Below, piece after piece: positions 1 through 4,184 of a DNA stretch of 5,113 bases. Within the stretch, counting starts at the first letter, position 1; each line of letters opens with the position of its first letter. The translations under genes were made by a program, and so were the position numbers. This DNA comes from a bacterium (GTDB lineage Bacteria; Patescibacteriota; Minisyncoccia; Phycocordibacterales; UBA1550): NCBI GenBank assembly GCA_021823825.1, contig JAKANJ010000042.1, positions 1 to 5,113 of the forward strand, given 5' to 3'. A model generated the notes under the pieces. The model ran no database searches. It worked only from the letters and a program-made list of their open reading frames with translations, and was not told where the DNA came from.

Positions 1-58
1 TGAAGCGCCCAATATTGATAATAATTTAGAAGGCGCAAATAGTAGAGGCGGCCAAAAA

Positions 59-673
59 ATGAAGCAAAAATGGAGATGGTGGGCCATATTACTTGTAGGC
101 CTAATTACCTATTCTTTGGGCGTAAATTTATTACAGTATATCGGGAGCAAGAATAGAACTATTGGGGATTTTTTAGTAAATTTTGCACTATCAAACTCTT
201 GTAATCTTGGTAAAAGTGATTGTGATGAGCCTCGCGCTATTCCCAAGATACTTCAGAATAAAAAAATTGTTTTTAACAGCGATATATCCGTTGAATTTAA
301 CCCTCTTTCGCAGACCGAACGTGGATTTGGTGAGGTAGATGTGCTGGGGATATTGAACACAAATCCTGGCGGGCCCGGCGTGGACACTTCGTATAAACCA
401 GATTTTGGAAAATGGGGCTATCTCCAGGACAGAGAGTATAAGATAGTAAGAGCAGTGTACCATTATAATTGTTCGTATTGTGTTGATAGTAGTAGCTATG
501 GCTATCTGGTTGTGGAAGATCCAGAAGGGAACAGATTTGAATTACTCCTCGACGATATGGATGTATCAACAGAACCGGCACGAGATATTCCTTGGGACGA
601 GCAGCTCCCTTCCGAAATTGGCCTAAAGGAGTATTTTGGTAGACTAATAGATATCAAATTAGGTTCTACGTAG
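59..673 (+). CDS. Membrane-anchored protein of unknown function, four cysteines
   Basis: I do not recognise a family for this 204-residue protein. It opens with a basic and tryptophan-rich stretch (MKQKWRWW), followed by one hydrophobic segment at about residues 9-28 that should act as an uncleaved signal anchor. The remaining ~175 residues are polar and would lie outside the membrane. They contain four cysteines, C48 and C55 near the membrane and C138-x2-C141 in the middle, which could form disulfides or bind metal. Residues 146-168 look like a beta hairpin followed by an acidic stretch. The start at 59 is preferred because charge and hydrophobicity fit a signal anchor and AGAGG sits at 44-48. 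However, the frame is open upstream to the window edge with a polar, Asn-rich sequence, so a longer protein truncated by the window is possible. Terminator 717-765 follows. Confidence 0.7.
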   Translation: MKQKWRWWAILLVGLITYSLGVNLLQYIGSKNRTIGDFLVNFALSNSCNLGKSDCDEPRAIPKILQNKKIVFNSDISVEFNPLSQTERGFGEVDVLGILNTNPGGPGVDTSYKPDFGKWGYLQDREYKIVRAVYHYNCSYCVDSSSYGYLVVEDPEGNRFELLLDDMDVSTEPARDIPWDEQLPSEIGLKEYFGRLIDIKLGST

Positions 674-703
674 GTCATCTCCATGGGCCCGGCCTTGGGG
701 GAG

Positions 704-713
704 TTATCCACAG
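704..713 (+). promoter_or_regulatory. DnaA-box-like 10-mer (TTATCCACAG)
   Basis: This is an exact match to the 9-base DnaA box TTATCCACA plus a following G. It lies between the stop of the first gene and terminator 717-765. The identical 10-mer recurs at 3915-3924, also in an intergenic gap. A single box does not make an origin, and I see no AT-rich unwinding region or box cluster here. It could be an isolated DnaA-binding site or a word enriched in this genome for other reasons. Confidence 0.45.
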
Positions 714-716
714 GTA

Positions 717-765
717 CCCCCTAAAAAGCTCCGCCCTTTTGAAAAGGGCGGAGCTTTTTAGGGGG
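717..765 (+). terminator. Rho-independent terminator, probably bidirectional
   Basis: Perfect inverted repeat with 24-base arms at 717-740 and 742-765 around a single central base. In practice the loop is a few bases inside TTTTGAAAA. The GC core (GCTCCGCCC / GGGCGGAGC) is followed by TTTTT at 755-759. The mirrored A-tract at 723-727 gives the same arrangement on the minus strand. It ends the 59-673 transcript and insulates the TPR gene promoter downstream. Confidence 0.9.
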
Positions 766-771
766 GTGGAT

Positions 772-799
772 TTGCGAAAACAGCAATTTTTGCTAGGAT
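772..799 (+). promoter_or_regulatory. Extended -10 promoter for the TPR protein gene
   Basis: TGC followed by TAGGAT forms an extended -10 element at 791-799. TTGCGA at 772-777 is a moderate -35 with 16-nt spacing. Transcription would start near 806-807, on the ATG of the next gene, which predicts a leaderless mRNA. Two other genes in the window show the same geometry. Confidence 0.6.
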
Positions 800-806
800 G
801 GGGAAT

Positions 807-1508
807 ATGAAAAATAAGAAAACTTTGGGAATTATTGGACTTTCTATCGTTGCTATTCTTGCGGGTTTTTTAATTTATCGCGATATGCGAAAAAGAGAAA
901 ACACTCAACCTGCGACTACGATTAATGGTGTCACAATGACAGGGAATGGGAGTGTGGCGGTAGAGCCTATTGGCAGCAGTACTGCAAGTAGCACCACCAT
1001 CAGTGGCCAAAACCTCCCTCCTCCGCCACCACTCGACCGCTCTGTTGCACCTCTTTCAACGCTCACTCCTCAAGTAGTTAAAATTGTTGATGCTGATATG
1101 GCTGCAACTATTGCAACACTTAAGAGCAATCCAATGCGCATAGATGCATGGATTGACTTGGGGTTGCAAAGAAAAGAGCTTGGCGATTACATTGGAGCTC
1201 GAGATGCTTGGGAATATGCGAAGGCTCTGGGACAAGACACCAACATTGTGCCTTGGAACAACCTTGGTGACCTTTACCACTACTACTTAAAGGATTATCC
1301 AAAATCAGAGTTGAACTGGAAGAAGGTAATAGCATTGAAACCTGATTACATTCAAGCATATCGTGGCCTTTTTGAGTTGTATTTTTATTCGTACACGGAA
1401 AAAGCAGACCAAATTCCCGTTTTCTTGAAAGCGGGCATTGCCAAGAACCCAAATTCTCCTGATCTAAAACAAATGCTTGCTGATTACGAACAGTCACTCA
1501 CCAAATAA
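807..1508 (+). CDS. Membrane-anchored TPR-like repeat protein
   Basis: With the start at 807 the protein has 233 residues. A short basic N-terminus (MKNKK) is followed by one transmembrane segment at about 6-24 and a basic stop-transfer patch (RDMRKRE). Next is a Ser/Thr-rich linker at about 35-68 and a proline run at about 71-75. The C-terminal half (about 95-227) is helical with tetratricopeptide-like spacing: NPMRIDAWIDLGLQRKELGD, then DAWEYAKALGQD, WNNLGDLYHYYLKDYPKSE and IALKPDYIQAYRGL. TPR repeats usually mediate protein-protein contacts, so an extracytoplasmic scaffold is likely; the partner is unknown. An ATG at 798 is in frame, but it lies inside the -10 box, so 807 is chosen. No Shine-Dalgarno sequence is evident. 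The gene stands alone between its own promoter and terminator 1525-1574. Confidence 0.88.
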   Translation: MKNKKTLGIIGLSIVAILAGFLIYRDMRKRENTQPATTINGVTMTGNGSVAVEPIGSSTASSTTISGQNLPPPPPLDRSVAPLSTLTPQVVKIVDADMAATIATLKSNPMRIDAWIDLGLQRKELGDYIGARDAWEYAKALGQDTNIVPWNNLGDLYHYYLKDYPKSELNWKKVIALKPDYIQAYRGLFELYFYSYTEKADQIPVFLKAGIAKNPNSPDLKQMLADYEQSLTK

Positions 1509-1524
1509 AGAATTCTTCTGACAC

Positions 1525-1574
1525 ACAGCAAAGAGCCGCCTGTCGCGCATGCGTGACAGGCGGCTCTTTGCTGT
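1525..1574 (+). terminator. Hairpin terminator after the TPR gene
   Basis: Perfect 20-base arms at 1525-1544 and 1555-1574 enclose GCGCATGCGT, which can itself extend the stem. The GC core is GAGCCGCCTGTC / GACAGGCGGCTC. The only T-run is short (CTTT), so termination may be less complete than at 717-765. The symmetrical layout would act on both strands. Confidence 0.75.
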
Positions 1575-1596
1575 AATCGCAATTTCCTACGTTTTG

Positions 1597-1605
1597 TGGT
1601 ATAAT
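1597..1605 (+). promoter_or_regulatory. Extended -10 promoter for the 47-residue ORF
   Basis: TGG plus the consensus TATAAT (1600-1605) form a textbook extended -10 element. I see no clear -35. The ATG of the downstream small frame begins 6 nt after the hexamer, where transcription should start, so the mRNA would be leaderless. Confidence 0.75.
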
Positions 1606-1611
1606 GTAAAT

Positions 1612-1755
1612 ATGAATGAAGTTGTCAAAACCGTAATTGGGTTTGTGGCGATTTTACTGGTGGGCCTTGGTGGTGTAACGGTTTCAGAGGTCATGAAGCT
1701 GGGGAATATGAATTCTGTCATTATGACGGTTGACAATATCTCCCACGCACGATAG
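1612..1755 (+). CDS. Small single-span membrane protein, unknown function
   Basis: The predicted protein has 47 residues. A short acidic/polar N-terminus (MNEVVK) precedes one hydrophobic, glycine-rich segment at about 7-25. A polar tail of about 20 residues contains several methionines. I recognise no family. The frame is open further upstream to 1549, but that part lies inside the terminator and promoter. The ATG at 1612 is chosen because it sits exactly where the 1597-1605 promoter should start transcription. Its 3' end carries the TTGACA and -10 of the rplJ promoter, and its TAG stop is part of that -10 box. Readthrough into the L10 leader is therefore possible. The strong promoter and transmembrane pattern support a real gene. 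The alternative is that this is only a second, upstream promoter for rplJL. Confidence 0.55.
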   Translation: MNEVVKTVIGFVAILLVGLGGVTVSEVMKLGNMNSVIMTVDNISHAR

Positions 1756-1758
1756 GAT
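1730..1758 (+). promoter_or_regulatory. Main rplJL promoter
   Basis: Consensus -35 TTGACA at 1730-1735, a 17-nt spacer and -10 TAGGAT at 1753-1758. The predicted start is near 1765, just before the L10 leader. An alternative -10 GATAAT at 1756-1761 has a less favourable 20-nt spacing. Unlike the leaderless promoters here, it has a full -35 and no TGn. Confidence 0.8.
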
Positions 1759-1764
1759 AATCCC

Positions 1765-1856
1765 GAAGCCCGAAGAAGTAGGCGGTCCTAGAGAAATGGG
1801 ACATTAAGCCCTGCGGAGGTCGACTCATAGCCACCGTAATACGGATGGCTAGGCTT
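1765..1856 (+). ncRNA. Ribosomal protein L10 leader (autoregulatory mRNA element)
   Basis: The 5' leader of rplJ carries the conserved words of the bacterial L10 leader family. AGTAGGCGGTCC (about 1780-1791) precedes a GTCCT/GGGAC hairpin with loop AGAGAAAT. Then comes TTAAGCCCTGCGGAGGT (1804-1820), matching the usual UUAAnCnCCUGCCGAGGU with G for the second C of GCC. A second hairpin follows: TAGCCA 1828-1833 with TGGCTA 1846-1851 and CCGT with ACGG, with one bulged A. In this family the L10-(L12)n complex binds the leader and represses its own operon. Position, promoter and downstream genes all agree. Confidence 0.88.
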
Positions 1857-1857
1857 T

Positions 1858-1886
1858 ACGGCTTTTGCGCATCGCGCGAAAGCCGT
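1858..1886 (+). promoter_or_regulatory. Switch hairpin just before the rplJ start
   Basis: Thirteen-base arms at 1858-1870 and 1874-1886 around ATC form a strong stem with one G-U pair. No T-tract follows, so it is not a typical terminator. It ends 14 nt before the rplJ ATG, so it could modulate initiation. GGCTTT at 1852-1857 duplicates part of the left arm and could pair with AAAGCC at 1879-1884 instead, giving an alternative fold linked to the L10 leader. Confidence 0.6.
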
Positions 1887-1900
1887 TCAATCGTATATTT

Positions 1901-2425
1901 ATGGCAATTACAAAACAGAAAAAACAAGAGATTCTCAAGACGACGAAAGAGCGCCTTGCAGGAACAAAGTCTGTCGTTTTCGTAAATTTTAAGGGTCTCA
2001 CGGTGGGTGAAACAAAAGCACTCCGTAGGAAACTTGCAGAAGATAACGTTGGGTACTTTGTTGCTAAAAAGACATTGGCAAAGCGCGTACTTGCAGAGCT
2101 CGGAACAAAGGGTGAAATGCCTGAGCTCCAGGGGGAACTTGCGATCGCCTATTTGTCAGCAAGTGGAAATGGTGCCGACGTTCTTGCGCCAGCGCGTGAG
2201 ACGTACGCGTTCCAGACTGCAGCTCACGACAAAGGTTCTATCGAAATAATGGGTGGAATTTTCGATGGCGAGTATAAAACGAAACAGGAAATGATGGCTA
2301 TCGCAACGATTCCATCACTCCACACACTCCGTGGTATGTTTGTGAACATTATCAACTCACCAATCCAGCGTTTTGTTATCGCGCTTGAGGAGGTTCGCAA
2401 GCAGAAGGAGGGAGCAACCGCATAA
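1901..2425 (+). CDS. rplJ: 50S ribosomal protein uL10 (L10)
   Basis: 174 residues, a normal length for bacterial L10. The protein binds 23S rRNA at the base of the L7/L12 stalk and carries L12 dimers on its C-terminal helix. Typical features are the N-terminal helix (residues 5-20) followed by SVVFVNFKGLTVGETKALRRKL (24-45). Next come VGYFVAKKTLAKRVL (50-64), GGIFDGEYKT (118-127) and the conserved ATIPSLHTLRGMFVNIINSPI (135-155). The last part (156-174) is a helix with a charged tail, the L12-binding region. The frame is open to 1865, but the ATG at 1901 gives the canonical N-terminus and the extension would lie in the leader hairpin. No Shine-Dalgarno sequence precedes it (CGTATATTT). It is the first gene of the rplJL operon under the L10 leader; rplL follows after 36 bp. 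Confidence 0.98.
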   Translation: MAITKQKKQEILKTTKERLAGTKSVVFVNFKGLTVGETKALRRKLAEDNVGYFVAKKTLAKRVLAELGTKGEMPELQGELAIAYLSASGNGADVLAPARETYAFQTAAHDKGSIEIMGGIFDGEYKTKQEMMAIATIPSLHTLRGMFVNIINSPIQRFVIALEEVRKQKEGATA

Positions 2426-2461
2426 CTATTGTTACTAACTATTTAAAAGAAATTAATTATT

Positions 2462-2857
2462 ATGACTGAAGAAACTAAAGTAGTGTCAGTTCCCGCAAAG
2501 TTTAAGGACATTGTGGAGAAAATTGAGGCGATGTCAGTTCTTGACCTCAATGAGCTTGTTAAGGTGTTTGAAGAGAAATTCGGCGTTTCTGCGACAGCCG
2601 TAGCTGCAGTAGCAGCAGTAGGTGCAGCCGGTGGAGCTGAGGAGAAGGATTCATTTAACGTTGAGCTTTCAGCGTTTGGTGACCAGAAAATTGCGGTCAT
2701 CAAGGTGGTAAAAGAGGCTCTCGCTATGGGTCTCAAGGAAGCCAAGGACCTCGTTGAGTCTGCACCAGCAATGCTCAAAGAAGGTATGAAGAAGGCAGAG
2801 GCAGAAGACCTCAAGAAGAAAATTGAGGAGGCTGGTGGTAAGGTTACTTTTAAGTAA
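2462..2857 (+). CDS. rplL: 50S ribosomal protein bL12 (L7/L12)
   Basis: 131 residues, near the family norm. It forms the flexible ribosomal stalk that recruits translation GTPases. The N-terminal dimerisation domain is at about 13-41 (FKDIVEKIEAMSVLDLNELVK). An Ala/Gly/Val hinge covers about 42-60. The C-terminal domain runs from 62 to the end and carries the factor-binding surface KIAVIKVVKEALAMGLKEAK (76-95) and VESAPAMLKEG (98-108). It is co-transcribed with rplJ and has no evident Shine-Dalgarno sequence (AATTAATTATT). The last eight codons, stop and 10 nt beyond are duplicated exactly 149 bp downstream, so the 3' end borders an inserted segment (see 2868-2978). The coding frame itself is intact. 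Confidence 0.99.
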   Translation: MTEETKVVSVPAKFKDIVEKIEAMSVLDLNELVKVFEEKFGVSATAVAAVAAVGAAGGAEEKDSFNVELSAFGDQKIAVIKVVKEALAMGLKEAKDLVESAPAMLKEGMKKAEAEDLKKKIEEAGGKVTFK

Positions 2858-2867
2858 ATTTCAAAGT
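2830..2867 (+). repeat. 38-bp direct repeat, copy 1 (rplL 3' end)
   Basis: This 38-bp block comprises the last base of one codon, the last eight rplL codons (AGGKVTFK), the TAA and 10 nt of 3' UTR. It recurs without mismatch at 2979-3016. The match stops abruptly at both edges. Confidence 0.97.
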
Positions 2868-2978
2868 TACCCGCCCGCTTGGGAAGGGGTCGGGAAACGG
2901 GAGTTTCCCGTGTCGGAGAGTAGTGAGCTTTGCGAACGCTGAGAACCGAGGGTTCTTAGGGAGGAGCGAGGCGACGAC
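2868..2978. mobile_element. 111-bp GC-rich inserted segment between direct repeats
   Basis: The segment separates the two exact 38-bp copies and interrupts the path from the rplL stop to the operon terminator at 3040. It is visibly richer in G+C than its surroundings. It can form two short hairpins: GGGAAAC / GTTTCCC at about 2892-2909 and AGAACC / GGTTCT at about 2943-2956. I see no terminal inverted repeats and no protein gene, although the reverse strand is open in one frame. The layout could be a dispersed non-autonomous repeat with a long target duplication, a site-specific insertion that restored the gene end, or an error-prone duplication. The insertion is inferred; the duplication is directly visible. 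Confidence 0.55.
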
Positions 2979-3016
2979 GGCTGGTGGTAAGGTTACTTTT
3001 AAGTAAATTTCAAAGT
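2979..3016 (+). repeat. 38-bp direct repeat, copy 2 (rplL 3' end remnant)
   Basis: Exact duplicate of 2830-2867, in the same orientation. The offset of 149 bp is not a multiple of three and no start serves it, so this copy is not expressed as rplL. It leads directly into the sequence before terminator 3040-3074. Confidence 0.97.
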
Positions 3017-3039
3017 AGGCCAGATTCTCTAGGAGAAGG

Positions 3040-3074
3040 GAAAAGTCCCGCAGGCAGCGCCTGTGGGGCTTTTC
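3040..3074 (+). terminator. rplJL operon terminator
   Basis: Sixteen-base arms at 3040-3055 and 3059-3074 around AGC pair fully with two G-U wobbles (GAAAAG / CTTTTC outside, CCCGCAGGC / GCCTGTGGG inside). The TTTT at 3070-3073 lies in the descending arm. It probably ended the operon before the 2868-2978 insertion moved it about 149 bp away. Confidence 0.85.
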
Positions 3075-3089
3075 TGTAAGGGCGTCAAG

Positions 3090-3098
3090 TGCTATACT
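3090..3098 (+). promoter_or_regulatory. Extended -10 promoter upstream of the wHTH gene
   Basis: TGC plus TATACT (3093-3098) form an extended -10 element; the -35 is unclear. Seven nucleotides after the hexamer lies an ATG at 3106, the same spacing as at the leaderless starts 807 and 1612. This ATG no longer reads into the gene, because the 3113-3223 element separates them. Confidence 0.7.
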
Positions 3099-3105
3099 TC
3101 CCCCT

Positions 3106-3162
3106 ATGGACTCCGTTAGAGGCTGCGGTCGCTATCAGGAAAACGTAAAATATCGAACGTAA
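3106..3162 (+). other. Displaced start codon and 18-codon upstream ORF
   Basis: The ATG at 3106 is where the 3090-3098 promoter should begin transcription. It reads MDSVRGCGRYQENVKYRT and stops at TAA 3160-3162. Only the first two codons (Met-Asp) match the true gene; the rest is element sequence. It is best explained as the original leaderless start cut off by insertion. It may be translated as an upstream ORF, but probably has no function as a protein. Confidence 0.5.
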
Positions 3163-3223
3163 ATAAATTATTAAAATAAATTAATGCAGCGAGCGGACAG
3201 AGCCGCAACCTGCCTCTAACGGG
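3113..3223. mobile_element. MITE-like element inserted at a start codon
   Basis: Perfect 11-bp terminal inverted repeats, CCGTTAGAGGC at 3113-3123 and its complement at 3212-3222, continue inward with gaps. TGCGG pairs with CCGCA at 3203-3207, and TCGCT pairs with AGCGA at 3188-3192. The middle (about 3134-3187) is very AT-rich, includes a repeated AACGTAAA (3142-3149 and 3156-3163), and encodes no transposase. Exact 7-bp direct repeats ATGGACT flank it at 3106-3112 and 3224-3230, with one extra G at 3223. This makes a miniature inverted-repeat element with a target duplication of 7 bp, or 8 bp with one mismatch. I cannot assign its IS family. Transcribed, it would form a long imperfect hairpin in front of the wHTH gene. 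Confidence 0.82.
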
Positions 3224-3820
3224 ATGGACTTATTGGGAAAACTATTTGGAAGTCAGGCACGCGTAAAAATTTTACGACTTTTCCTCCTCAACCCGCTTGA
3301 TGTTTTTGATGCTCTGGCAGTTTCTACCAAGAGCAAAGTGCAGATTCAAGATGCTCGTCGCGAACTCGCTCTTCTCAAGACAGCTGGAGTTATCGCAGAA
3401 AAGTCGTTCATTAAAAAGGTGGGAACCAAAAGTAAGCGCGTACCCGGGTTTCAGCTTAAAGGAACATTTCCTCTCCTTGCTCCATTGAAAAGTCTTATTG
3501 TTTCTGAGACGCCACTCAATCGTGATGAAATCGGTCGAAGGCTTCGTGGTGTAGGTAAAGTTAAATTCCTCGCCATCTCGGGGATTTTTCTCAGCGAGCC
3601 TGATGCACGTGTTGATATTCTTATCGTAGGAGATGAACTTAAAAAACGTTCAATTGAAGCAGTATTGCGTTCAATAGAAGCAGAAATTGGCAAGGAACTT
3701 TCTTATGGTCTCATGGAGACCGCCGAGTTTCTCTATCGTATAAATGCTTACGATAAATTTGTCCGCGATATTCTTGATTTCAAACACGAGACAATCATTG
3801 ATAGGCTAGGGGTGGAGTAG
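3224..3820 (+). CDS. Winged-helix protein with nucleotidyltransferase-like domain
   Basis: 198 residues. The first ~88 residues form a winged-helix DNA-binding domain, MDLLGKLFGSQARVKILRLFLLNP, followed by a recognition-helix region KVQIQDARRELALLKTAGVI (38-57) and a basic wing (64-73). Residues ~95-198 resemble a minimal nucleotidyltransferase fold, with GKVKFLAISGIFL (111-123), then ARVDILIVGDELKK (128-141). The usual Gly-Ser is replaced by Ser-Gly (119-120), and of the acidic pair only D131 is obvious, so catalysis is doubtful. I recall this layout as common in Parcubacteria-type genomes, annotated as a transcriptional regulator; its targets are unknown. The ATG at 3224 lies inside a target-site duplication and has no spaced Shine-Dalgarno sequence (AACGGG abuts it). 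The ancestral mRNA was probably leaderless. Terminator 3833-3868 follows. Confidence 0.85.
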   Translation: MDLLGKLFGSQARVKILRLFLLNPLDVFDALAVSTKSKVQIQDARRELALLKTAGVIAEKSFIKKVGTKSKRVPGFQLKGTFPLLAPLKSLIVSETPLNRDEIGRRLRGVGKVKFLAISGIFLSEPDARVDILIVGDELKKRSIEAVLRSIEAEIGKELSYGLMETAEFLYRINAYDKFVRDILDFKHETIIDRLGVE

Positions 3821-3832
3821 ATATTAAAAAAG

Positions 3833-3868
3833 AAATCCCCCGAAACGCTTCGCGTTTCGGGGGATTTT
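3833..3868 (+). terminator. Strong terminator after the wHTH gene
   Basis: Perfect 16-base arms at 3833-3848 and 3852-3867 around TTC (AAATCCCCCGAAACGC and its complement), followed by TTTT at 3865-3868. It begins 12 bp after the stop codon. An A-rich tract on the left makes it potentially bidirectional. Confidence 0.93.
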
Positions 3869-3914
3869 ACTTGTGTCGCTTATGCTATTTATCAGACGTG
3901 CATTTGAAGCTAAC

Positions 3915-3924
3915 TTATCCACAG
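3915..3924 (+). promoter_or_regulatory. DnaA-box-like 10-mer, second copy
   Basis: TTATCCACAG, identical to 704-713 and in the same orientation, lies between terminator 3833-3868 and the promoter at 3949-3957. Its position about 25 bp upstream of that -10 would allow a bound protein to affect transcription. That role is inference. Confidence 0.45.
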
Positions 3925-3948
3925 TAGTCTTTTATTGGCGCTTATAAA

Positions 3949-3957
3949 TGTTATAAT
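3949..3957 (+). promoter_or_regulatory. Extended -10 promoter for the structured leader
   Basis: TGT plus the perfect TATAAT (3952-3957) form an extended -10 element. The start is expected near 3964. No ATG, GTG or TTG lies at that point, so the transcript begins with about 220 nt of leader before the membrane protein gene at 4185, or is a separate RNA. Confidence 0.75.
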
Positions 3958-3963
3958 ACGCAG

Positions 3964-4120
3964 AGGAATCAAACCGCTAATCCACATCCCGAACTCTACA
4001 TCTGTAGTTGGTCGAGTGTCGGGTGTGGTGGGGTTGATGACAATTATTAGCCATAATAATCCTGATTACACAGATATACGACAACAGCGTCGGAAGTATG
4101 GTGGTAATAGGATTGTTAAA
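3964..4120 (+). ncRNA. Candidate structured RNA or 5' leader
   Basis: This fills most of the gene-free 3821-4184 gap. It can form one long hairpin from ATC/GAT (3968-3970, 4036-4038) and AACC/GGTT (3972-3975, 4032-4035). CCACA/TGTGG (3982-3986, 4024-4028) and CCCGA/TCGGG (3988-3992, 4019-4023) continue the stem, then ACTC/GAGT (3993-3996, 4014-4017). A second hairpin uses AATCCT/AGGATT (4058-4063, 4109-4114), ATTAC/GTAAT (4065-4069, 4104-4108) and an inner CGAC/GTCG. A small ATTATT/AATAAT hairpin (4043-4060) sits between them. I cannot match it to a known riboswitch or RNA family. It is either a cis-regulatory leader of the 4185 gene or an independent small RNA. No clear terminator precedes 4185, which favours the leader. 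Confidence 0.5.
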
Positions 4121-4184
4121 GTTTTATTAGTTTATTTAATAATATTAGTTACGCAGGGCTTGCCTTGTTTAACAGAAAAAAGAT

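Noticed and set aside
1297..1305. Near DnaA box (TTATCCAAA)
   Set aside because: One mismatch from the box and inside the TPR coding sequence; expected by chance.
1549..1611. Upstream extension of the 47-residue ORF to 1549
   Set aside because: It would start inside the terminator hairpin and read through the promoter, upstream of the predicted transcript start.
1865..1900. Upstream start for rplJ
   Set aside because: The extra residues come from the leader hairpin; ATG 1901 gives the canonical L10 N-terminus.
2443..2814. Reverse-strand frame across rplL
   Set aside because: Shadow of a certain gene with a low-complexity Ser/Ala translation; no promoter or signal supports it.
3981..4030. 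5S rRNA-like string (CCACATCCCGAACTC)
   Set aside because: Only this short string resembles 5S loop C; the other conserved helices, the GAUGGUA-type segment and the closing stem are missing.
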